NCBI GenBank assembly: GCA_021229015.1
Contig: CM037787.1
Coordinates: 37,904,677 to 37,968,676 of the forward strand
DNA: 64,000 nucleotides
Direction: 5' to 3'
From: Solen grandis
Taxonomy: Eukaryota; Mollusca; Bivalvia; Adapedonta; Solenidae
The notes below the pieces were generated by a model. That model saw nothing but the letters and a program-made list of their open reading frames with translations. It ran no database searches and had not been told where the DNA came from. Position numbers and translations under genes: made by a program. This document shows, in pieces, positions 10,145-18,561 of this stretch (its first letter is position 1; each line of letters opens with the position of its first letter).

Positions 10145-10937
10145 GCTCGACTATTCGAAGAATATAAGAGCTATTGTAGTCGCCCTGGCGTCGGCGTTGG
10201 CGTTGCAGCTTTTGGTTAAAGTTTTACGTGCAAGTAACTATCAACCTTATATCTCAATAACCGTTTATGGTATTGACTTGAAAGTTTATAAATATGTTCA
10301 GGGGCATCAGACAACCAAGGTAGATAACTCTTGACTGAATTTAATATGAATTATGGCCCCTTTTTAACTTAGAAATTTTGGTTAAAGTTTTGCGTGCAAG
10401 TAACTATCAACCTTATATCTCAATAACCATTCATGGTATTGACTTGAAAGTTTATAAATATGTTCAGGGGCATCAGACAACCAAGGTAGATAACTCTTGA
10501 CTGAATTTAATATGAATTATGGCCCCTTTTTAACTTAGAAATTTTGGTTAAAGTTTTGCGTGCAAGTAACTATCAACCTTATATCTCAATAACCATTCAT
10601 GGTATTGACTTGAAAGTTTATAAATATGTTCAGGGGCATCAGACAACCAAGGTAGATAACTCTTGACTGAATTTAATATGAATTATGGCCCCTTTTTAAC
10701 TTAGAAATTTTGGTTAAAGTTTTGCGTGCAAGTAACTATCAACCTTATATCTCAATAACCGTTCATGGTATTGACTTGAAAGTTTATAAATATGTTCAGG
10801 GGCATCAGACAACCAAGGTAGGTAACTCTCGACTGAATTAAATATGAATTATGGCCCCTTTTTAACTTAGAAATTTTGGTTAAAGTTTTGCATGCAATAG
10901 AAAATTTGGTTAAAGTTTTGCGTGCAAGCTACCATCT
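10145..10937. repeat. 166-bp tandem repeat abutting the first gap
   Basis: An entry sequence (AGCTCGACTATTCGAAGAAT..GGCGTCGGCGTTGGCGTTG) leads into four near-identical copies of a 166-bp unit. The landmark GTAACTATCAACCTTATATC starts at 10234, 10400, 10566 and 10732. A fifth copy is disrupted just before the N run. Units differ at only a few bases, so the array is young or homogenised. Degenerate relatives occur at 1240-1900. Confidence 0.93.
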
Positions 10938-11037
10938 NNNNNNNNNNNNNNNNNNNNNNNNNNNNNNNNNNNNNNNNNNNNNNNNNNNNNNNNNNNNNNN
11001 NNNNNNNNNNNNNNNNNNNNNNNNNNNNNNNNNNNNN
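10938..11037. other. Assembly gap (100 N)
   Basis: Exactly 100 N, the conventional filler for a gap of unknown size. It follows a tandem array on the left and is followed by a SINE fragment on the right. Both flanking genes (FPGS from the left, MAP2K7 from the right) are missing their 3' exons. Confidence 0.98.
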
Positions 11038-11142
11038 GAACTACTGACCTACTGCAAGCCAGCTGGAAGGGTTCCTCGCATGAAAATCTGAATGACATTG
11101 CCGAGACTTGAACCAACGCGGAGAGGGGCTGAGTGAGATATT
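11038..11142 (-). mobile_element. SINE fragment cut by the gap
   Basis: Contains CTACTGCAAGCCAGCTGGAA and GACTTGAACC..GCGGAGAGGGGCTGAG, matching the minus-strand SINE at 1472-1731. The 3' part is lost in the N run and the tRNA head end is incomplete. Confidence 0.65.
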
Positions 11143-11295
11143 GTAGAATCTGAGTTACAATATTATATTAGAAAACAGGGAGGACCCTGATCTGGGTTTA
11201 TTCTGTTTTTCAAGTCATCAAAATTTGTCTACATGAAGAAAATGGTTGATCAGTTTAAAGCATGAAGATTATCGACCAACCACCGAGCCTGTTAC

Positions 11296-11409
11296 CTTGA
11301 CAGCCATAAGGACGCCACTGGACCTGTGTCTCATCCTTATCACTTGACCACATGTTCCATGTCCGAGCTCCCCAAGTGCCTCCAACTCACTGATGTCAAC
11401 TGACACTTT
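11296..11409 (-). CDS. MAP2K7: MAP kinase kinase 7, glycine-rich-loop exon
   Basis: MAP2K7 is a dual-specificity kinase that phosphorylates and activates JNK in stress and cytokine signalling. The exon's 38 codons start KVSVDISELEALGELGHGTC and continue GQVIRMRHRSSGVLMAVK. They include the ATP-binding glycine-rich loop GELGHGTCGQV and the catalytic AVK lysine at the exon end. GTCGQV separates MKK7 from MKK4 (GAYGSV). The acceptor is TTGGTTTTCAG on the minus strand and the donor is GTAACA directly after AVK, a position consistent with a boundary before the family's QMRRSGN. The downstream kinase exons should lie at lower coordinates and are absent. Confidence 0.93.
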
Positions 11410-11588
11410 CTGAAAACCAACAATTAAACAAAAATTATTACAGATCTCTAGCTCTTCACTCTAAGAATATCTTACTCCTTATATCTTAAATCTTCAGCAC
11501 CATTTTTTCAAGTACATGTAGTATTAAAATTCTACAGTTTCAGAGATTTTGCCTATCAGATCATCATGTTACTATTTGTTTCACTAAG

Positions 11589-11961
11589 CTTAAAACCTTT
11601 TTTTCCCCCAGAACCACCATTATTTTCCCCCAGAACCACCATTATTTCCCCCCAGAACCACCATTATTTTCCCCCTAAACCACCATTATTTTCCCCCAGA
11701 ACCACCATTATTTTCCCCCAGAACCACCATTATTTCCCCCCAGAACCACCATTATTTTCCCCCAGAACCACCATTATTTTCCCCCAGAACCACCATTATT
11801 TTTCCCCCAGAACCACCATTATTTCCCCCCAGAACCACCATTATTTTCCCCCAGAACCACCATTATTTCCCCCCAGAACCACCATTATTTCCCCCAGAAC
11901 CACCATTATTTTTCCCCAGAACCACCATTATTTTCCCCCAGAACCACCATTATTTCCCCCC
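11589..11961. repeat. ~22-bp C-rich minisatellite, 16 copies
   Basis: Sixteen copies of CCCCCAGAACCACCATTATT with one to three extra T or C; one copy has TAAACCACC instead of AGAACCACC. The length is not a multiple of three, so a 163-codon frame reads through all three translations in turn (PRTTIIF, PQNHHYF, PPEPPLF). That frame is a repeat artefact. It lies about 180 bp upstream (on the minus strand) of the MAP2K7 kinase exon, within its intron. Confidence 0.95.
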
Positions 11962-12320
11962 ATTATAATAATTTTAATGAATCTAAAATTTTCTTTTCTC
12001 AAAAGAAATAATTCAAGAAATTTTAATGATTTTTTTTTTGAGATATGTCAAAATTAAAAATTAATGTTTATTTGAAACTTTCTATGACATACACCTCCTA
12101 TGATAAGATAATTTGATTATGAATCTAAAACACTTTCCTGATCTATTATTTTACGGATTGCTTTATATACCAGTAACACTAATTTTCCTAATAAGAAAGC
12201 CACAGGTAGTAAAAATATCTAAAAACACAACACTTTTAGTTTTTTTTTTCAAATTTACGACATAGATTTTTTTCATTTAATTATATATTGATGCACACAG
12301 ACAAAAAGTTTTGTTCTTTG

Positions 12321-12617
12321 CTGGGTTTAACATCCCACTGTCAATATTTCAGTCATTTGGAGACGATGTCTACTTGAAACAGATATAGTGCTGCCACACT
12401 GCAGTATCACGCCATAGACATGTGGCATGATACCACACCAAGTCACATTATCCTAACACCGGGCCAACCAGTCTTTGAACTACCCTTCTATGCTGAATGC
12501 CAAGCAATGGAGCTATAACAGTATCATTTTTTATGACTTTGGTACATCGCAGCTGGGAATCAAACCCACACCCTCCCGTTCCGAAGGTGGATGCTAACCA
12601 CTTGGCCACCGGGGACA
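12321..12617 (-). mobile_element. tRNA-derived SINE (GGGACGTTAAAC-tail family)
   Basis: The minus-strand head GTCCCCGGTGGCCAAGTGG has an A-box-like TGGCCAAGTGGTTAGC and a B-box-like GGGTTTGATTCCC. The body runs through 'gtggtatcatgccac' and 'gatactgcagtgtggcagcac', and the tail is a GGGATGTTAAACCC type. The same family occurs at 27471, 52600 and 58714. It lies within the MAP2K7 intron. Confidence 0.85.
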
Positions 12618-13127
12618 GTATGGAAGGTTTTAATTTTACCATTCAGTCATATGCTCTGACTTAATTCCAAGCTAGATTGTTAAAAGTATACATCCTAAAA
12701 TGAAAAAAAAAAAAAAAAAAAAAACAAAAAAAAAAAAAATTTTATTTCCCCCAAACCTTTGTTCATGATCTCCTGATATTTTTGTTCTATTTCAGCACTG
12801 TAAAACAAGAAATGGACACATCAAATATCTAAATTGAAAATATTTTTTACTTAATCAATGATCTAGACTATTTACAATAGGGAAAGGAAATATTAATCAG
12901 CTTTAAAAAATTACATTTATTGATACTGAAAATGCAAATTTGTTTAACATTTATAAAATTTGTTTGATAGAGTCTGTCAGAATTGTTTTTTCAAGTACAT
13001 CACACTTGCTGAAAACCATAGTAAGGTACTGGCTGGCCAAATATGGTGCTTTTTGTTAAACAGCTACTTTATAATTTTGTTAAAAAAAAAACAGGATAAA
13101 AACAATTCAGCATAAAAAAGGAGAAAA
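12618..13127. other. MAP2K7 intron, no exon seen
   Basis: AT-rich, with an interrupted poly-A tract at 12702-12739. No recognisable coding sequence on either strand. Confidence 0.5.
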
Positions 13128-13346
13128 CCCTTTACTTCATATAGACTCATTTTGACACATTTGCAAACAGAGCAGATTATAGGAGCTGTCTGATCAGGAT
13201 CTCCTCTGCTTGCATATACAATATTGTAGCTTAGATTCTACACAGTCTGCAGAGCAAAGAAAAATCAACTGTTTCATATACCATTTTAAGTTGATTAATA
13301 TTCATGAAGTCATAAAAATGTACATGAATATTCATAAAGTAAAGGG
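13128..13346. mobile_element. MITE with CCCTTTACTT terminal inverted repeats
   Basis: The left end CCCTTTACTTCATATAGACT and right end (reverse complement) CCCTTTACTTTATGAATATT form imperfect inverted repeats. The 219-bp body has 'agctgtctgatcagga', 'acaatattgtagct' and twin 'atgaatattcat' palindromes. Degenerate relatives lie at 3073, 23718, 24140 and 37226. No coding capacity. Confidence 0.75.
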
Positions 13347-13694
13347 TTAGCATCAAGATGATGCTACCAGTGATGACATTTTTCATCATATAACTGGTAT
13401 AACAGCAGCCAAACTCCTTAAAATATTAAGCCAGGCCAGGGTCATTGTAGCAAGAAGCTCATGTACTGGTTCCACCAGTAATTTAGCGTATACAATTCTG
13501 GGGTGTTTAATTACTCCTTCTATTAATGTGAGTTATTATTACTGGATAGTTTGAGTTTACTATAACATGAAGTACAGTTTGGTATTAAAATTATATTGTC
13601 CCTTTAAATACACATATATACATACATATTGCTAAATAAACATAATTATTATTGTTACTGCATATGTTTCATGGTACACAAGTATTCACTGAAA

Positions 13695-14039
13695 CCAGGG
13701 GTTTTCTTAATTGGATGCCCACTTGCCCGCACCGGGTTAAAATCACTGTGGGCAAGTGATTTTTCAAAGAAGATAGCCCGGTGGGCAAGTTTATTTATGT
13801 AAATGAAATCTTTCAGGTTTTATATTTTCTATAGTATATAAGGGGTAAAATGGTTGAAAATTGTCTTTGATACATATTAACTAAAATCCACCTTAATGTT
13901 ACACGTATTTAGTTTTAAACATTAACAAACACCAACTAACTTTAAGATCGGGCAAACTGTTTTCACTGGGGGCTAGTAGATGTTCAAAGTAACTTGCCCC
14001 CTGTACAAGTGAAAGTCAAATCCTTAAGTAAACCCCTGG
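13695..14039. mobile_element. 345-bp MITE with CCAGGGGTTT ends
   Basis: The left end CCAGGGGTTTTCTTAATT is matched by the inverted right end CCAGGGGTTTACTTAAGG. Inside, GGGCAAGT/CTTGCCC words repeat in both orientations. The same GGGCAAG words occur in the larger element at 15986-17171 and near 24950-25045, suggesting related families. Confidence 0.75.
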
Positions 14040-15079
14040 GAACATTGTTTTTGTAAGCTTTGCTTCACTTGTAAACAACAATCATGAAACTGCAATATAA
14101 TGTGTCCTGCATTAAATGGGTTTCTGTTGTAGAGCATGCATGGTTAAATACCATACCATATTTCTGAATTCTCCATACATTATCTTCAAGTCATGTGTTT
14201 TTGGCGCACATGTTTCCAAGCAGCACAGAAATTTCTGTTTACACATGTTTTGATTGCATCATTTATGATCATTAGCGTTGGTATTTTCTTTATCTGATTC
14301 TCAACTATAGTCAGATTCATCAAGTGTGTGGAAAATACAGTTGTCATGAGTAAAAAAAATAAATATTATAAGCGTAATCTGTTTTAAAGAGAAAAAAAAA
14401 ATTACTTTTAAAGCTCTTTATAATTTTCTCCCCGAAACATTTAATGAATGCATATCTGTCAATGTTTTGGTTTGTCTGGTTCCAGCAATCTGTTAGAACG
14501 GTCAAGTGATTGACATATAGTATATTGTTGCAAATCTGAAAATAGCCAGCTTAAATATTGGGGTAATTTCTTATATGCTTTTTATGTTTTGACAGACTCT
14601 AAGAGATAGCAACAGCATTAGCTGGAAAAAAATGTTTCCAATCCTAATTAAAAAAAAGTTAAATTCTATTTTACTGAATTACTCTGTGATGTCACATCAT
14701 TGGAACAATTTTTCCTCCATTTTTATTTACAAAAATCACATGGTATGGCCCACATGACAAGTGTCATGTTTGGAGTAGAGGCAGTTTATTATTATTTTTT
14801 TTTTTTTAAAAGGATACCTAGAGTGACCGTAACCAGTGCTAATAAACTGAATATTTATGTGATTTTTACACTTAATATGTAACTGAGATAATTAAAGTAC
14901 TGGAAACAATATTTAAACAATGCTGACTGCCACAAAGAAAAAAAACAACTATTTACAGTATAGCATGTAGTGAGCAAAAACATATTAAATGATACACAAG
15001 TTATCTACATTTGGGATATCCCTAAAAGTGTCTGCTGAATTGTGAAAATAAACCGTACAAACCGTATTATAACTAAAAA
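14040..15079. other. MAP2K7 intron, nothing recognised
   Basis: AT-rich sequence without recognisable exons. The exon expected here on the minus strand (region before the glycine loop) was not found by eye. Confidence 0.5.
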
Positions 15080-15773
15080 TAAAATGTTTAATCCGAATTT
15101 CGCTATTTCTATTTTTTTAGCTATTTTGAAGTAAAAATCCCGGTCCCGAGGTCACAATTCATGTACATTTTTCAATTTTTATTTCGAAGTCAAATTTCAT
15201 AAATTTTCGTGAACTAATTACTATCCTTAATATCAATCGTATCCGGGTCAGTAATCAAGTTTATTTTGCAGAGGCGCCTGGAGTGATGGCTCGGGCAAGT
15301 TTTTCACATCTTTTTCAAGATTGGGTTGGGCAACGTGTGTCCCACCGGAATTGTTGATGATTGCTAATCGATGTCTGACAGGTTGCAAAATATGCAAGTG
15401 CAAGCAGATAAACCCAGGTGTCAGATCTTTAGTACATTTCATATCATCGCGTTTGTCACTGGCATGCGACACTACCTGAGCAGGAGATTGACGGTAAAAA
15501 TATGTATCAATGCTTGACATGGTAGAATGATTATGTTCATCAGAAGCATCTAAGTAGATCATGATATATTTTCATTACTTTTCATAACTTGCAAATAGTA
15601 TATATGAACACCTAATAGGTGGTTTTCACGGCATAACGATTTCCACAATAAGTGACAGTAATGAAAATGCACGCTCATAAACTGAAATTTCCATTGGATT
15701 TTTAATCCGAATAATTGTTATTTCGAAGTTTTCAGCTTGGTCCCAAGGACTTCAATTTAACAAGGTTCTACTG
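15080..15773. mobile_element. Probable pogo/Tigger-like non-autonomous DNA transposon
   Basis: The right end, read inward, is CAGTAGAACCTTGTTAAATT followed by GAAGTCCTTGGGACC and is flanked by TA; this has the look of pogo/Tigger terminal repeats. The left part has 'aatccgaatttcg', 'ttttgaagtaaaaatcccggtcccgagg' and 'atttcgaagtc', similar phrases in degraded form. A 104-codon minus-strand frame (15248-15562) lies inside. It matches no transposase or MAP2K7 segment that I recognise. Confidence 0.45.
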
Positions 15774-15985
15774 TATGTGCATGAAAACTCCAGGGTATAG
15801 TGGTGGTAACATGGAAATGTCATTTTGACAGTACAGACTGTCAATTGCCACCTAGTGACACCTCTGTGTAAACAGGAAGTTGCAATTTTAGTTGAAATAA
15901 AAAAAAAAATAATATGTCTCCACAAAATGGTAAACATGAATTTCTTGCAGTATATAAACTTCCTACTATTACACATCTGCTTATT

Positions 15986-17171
15986 CAGTGTTCGAAATAG
16001 CTGCCTGCCCGATTGCCATGGCAAGTAAAAACTCATAGAGGGCAAATTAAAATGCCAATGAAGACTTCAAATTGTCCGATGTGCAACCTTAAAATTACTC
16101 ACTCATGTATTGTGCGCATTAATGTATAGTGGGCATCCCGAGTTTGAGGTTCAAAACCTTAGTAAAAATCTATTTCCCTTCTATAATGTGCACTCATTCT
16201 TCGTACATTTTGTTTAGCCAAAAGTGTTTTGCGGATATTCAATTGAACTAGATAACATAAGTTCTACTGCTTCCACAAGTCAGTCATGCGATGATTATTA
16301 TTCACACCTCTAGTATCCACTTTCAGCTTGCATTGTTATGTTTATGTTCATTATGGTCATTAGTTTGAGTAATAGTCTTCAAATGTTGACAACTAAATGT
16401 TGTTTGTTTGTCACAAGTCCCTTTCCTATTGAAATTTGAAGTACACAATTATCTTTAATATAACAGTTCTGTCTCAATTGGAAGTAACTGGCTAAAACAT
16501 CATCTTAACGTACTAAAAACAAAAAACTTAATTGTATAACCATAACATAATGGCAGCCATGGTTTGTTTTGTTTTTTGTCAATAAACTTTTGAACTTGTC
16601 TCAGAAATGACAATGCAAACATCGTATTTGGGTTTATGTTGTCAATTAACTATAATATAAAGTACAGTGCAGTACTGAACGAGTTCTGGGAGGTTCACAG
16701 CGATATAAACAAAATGAATATGAGCACGAGAACAATGATTTCGTAAGCATTTATTACACAATTATATTGTAGAAATCACAAAAAGACGACAGTTTTCTTG
16801 CAAGCATATACGATAAAGCTTTAATACTGATTTAAAATATAACTCATATAGACTTTGCCATTACTGGTATTGCGTCTTAGTTGGTGGGGTGAAGTTTTGA
16901 AACACTATGAAAAAACTGAATTCTCGTTTATTCTGGCACCCCTTCTCCGAAATCGAATTTGAAGCCATAGAAATGTGCACAATACATGAGTGTTTTAATT
17001 CAGTAATAAGAAAATGACACAAAATTGATCAAGTTAATTTCATAAATAAATTTAACCACTTTTCAATTATGTTTTTATGTTGATTCCATGAATTCGGTTT
17101 CTCCACATACAAAGTAGGGCAAGTTTAAATAAATGGGGGCAAGTTGGATATCAGATTTAATTCGAACACTG
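15986..17171. mobile_element. 1.19-kb DNA transposon, CAGTGTTCGAA ends, 5-bp TSD
   Basis: Inverted ends CAGTGTTCGAAAT and (reverse complement) CAGTGTTCGAATT are flanked by TTATT on both sides (15981-15985 and 17172-17176). The subterminal parts carry 'GGGCAAGT'/'ttgccc' words. No transposase frame is visible, so it is non-autonomous. It sits in the MAP2K7 5' intron. Confidence 0.7.
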
Positions 17172-17700
17172 TTATTACCCCATGTGTGCCAAAAATGATT
17201 TATACTATGTATTATAGCTTAAATAATGAATTAATTAACTCGACAAATGCTGATCTTTGATGCATTGCTTTAAGAATGATAACTCTTTTATTCATGTACA
17301 ACACCTGTACGTGAAGCCAGCCTTCATTTATAAGAAATACTGCGATACAAGAGGATCATAGGATTTTCTATGTAGGCCAAACATCATGAACAATAAAATG
17401 TTTTCAATACATTATCAAAAGGGTTGATTTTCTTTTTTACATTATGGTACAAAGGTGGAATAACAGTGAAATACCAAAATAAATAGAATATAAGACTTCA
17501 TTGATAATTTATTTCTGTTCCAATCATTGATATTGCAATATTAGGGAACACCATTTTACATTAATTCTTTAAATAAACTTACGTGAAATACTTTCCATCC
17601 AACTAATATTTTGAGTATGGAAATGATTATTTTGATATCAACCATGATATATTTCATTTGTATATTTTATAACAACCATAGGTAACAAGTTCTCCCTCAC

Positions 17701-17803
17701 CTGTCGGGCTGTCTGATTGGGTTACAGTCCAATCCTCCTGGTCGCCTTCTGCTCGTGGCAGATGGGGCTGAACTGGACCTTAATGCCGCTCCAAAATCAC
17801 CCA
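17701..17803 (-). CDS. MAP2K7: MAP kinase kinase 7, probable N-terminal linker exon
   Basis: On the minus strand a good acceptor (ATATGTTTCAG) and donor (GTGAGG) bound 103 nt. The preferred frame includes SSSAPSATSRRRPGGLDCNP then IRQPDR, resembling the Ser/Pro/Arg-rich linker before the MKK7 kinase domain. The phase does not join cleanly to the simplest end of the start exon. Either the start exon runs on to a later donor, or this exon uses an internal acceptor or another frame (EGDQEDWTVTQSDSPT is also open). The exon signal is fair; the exact reading is unsettled. Confidence 0.45.
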
Positions 17804-18040
17804 CTGAAACATATAATTGGTAACGATGAACAGACATCATCAGTACATGTCTCATAAAACACGGTATATTGTAAGCTGTTATAATTAATTCGATACAAAG
17901 ACAGTCGTCTATCCGTCAACAAAGTCACGAGAGTTGGCGCAAAAACCCGAGGATATTTGTTAATCTGGCAGGTTTTGGGAGTTATACGAACATGGCTTTG
18001 GTCTCCTGATAGGGCTTGGATTCGCGTCATAATGTCTTAC

Positions 18041-18121
18041 GCGATCCCGTTCCCTTGACTTATTTTCAGCTTTTAATCGTCGCTCCAAGTCATTCAATTT
18101 GTTTTGGAATGAGGTCGACAT
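18041..18121 (-). CDS. MAP2K7: MAP kinase kinase 7, start exon (coiled coil)
   Basis: ATG at 18121-18119 gives MSTSFQNKLNDLERRLKAEN then KSRERDR, followed by a strong donor GTAAGA. Animal MKK7 proteins begin with the same pattern (..L..KL..LE.KLK.EN...R), a short N-terminal coiled coil ahead of the JNK-docking region. The frame stays open past the donor through NPSPIRRPKP, reminiscent of the family's ISPQRPRP docking segment. A longer exon ending at a GTATAA donor (exon end 17988) is therefore also possible. It is on the same strand as the kinase exon, 6.6 kb away. Confidence 0.8.
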
Positions 18122-18470
18122 CTTTGATCACATGATCACACGTAAAGCTAGCATTCGGATTTTTTTCGTATTTCAATCGATATTTTCAGGTTGTCGCCCG
18201 TTGTTTAGTGACTAAAATTTTACTTGAATTAATTGTTTAGTTTATTATTATTTCAATAGTATAAACAAAATACACCGATCTGCCTGATTTAACCTGACAT
18301 ATGAAGTAACCCATCCCGTGCTAGACGCCAATTTCACGTGCCGTAACTATTAAAACTCCGGCTCTTTAGATTTATCTCTGTATACCATGCCCGCTGTAAC
18401 CCCTCTCGCGAGTGTTAAAGGCAGGTCTTTGAGATCTCTTTCGCTGGAGGTTAATTAATTAATGGCTTCA
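18122..18470 (-). promoter_or_regulatory. Presumed MAP2K7 promoter and 5' UTR region
   Basis: The sequence directly upstream of the start codon on the minus strand contains GTGATCATGTGATCAAAG just before ATG. A CACGTG E-box lies at about 18335. No clear TATA box was seen. The role is inferred from position only; no transcription start can be fixed. Confidence 0.35.
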
Positions 18471-18561
18471 GAATTCAGATCAACATTTCACTCAGTAATA
18501 AATAAATTAAAACAAAAAGAGTTCAAGTATAGGAAAATAACCAATGCTAAATATCCATATA

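Noticed and set aside
10876..11116. Frames crossing the N run
   Set aside because: They exist only because N codons contain no stops.
11566..12057. 163-codon frame of PPEPPLF/PQNHHYF/PRTTIIF repeats, resembling a structural repeat protein
   Set aside because: All reading frames of the unit are open, units vary by single bases, and it lies inside the MAP2K7 intron. It is a minisatellite, not a protein.
15248..15562. 104-codon minus-strand frame considered as a missing MAP2K7 exon
   Set aside because: It lies inside a pogo-like element and shows no match to the expected segment before the kinase domain.
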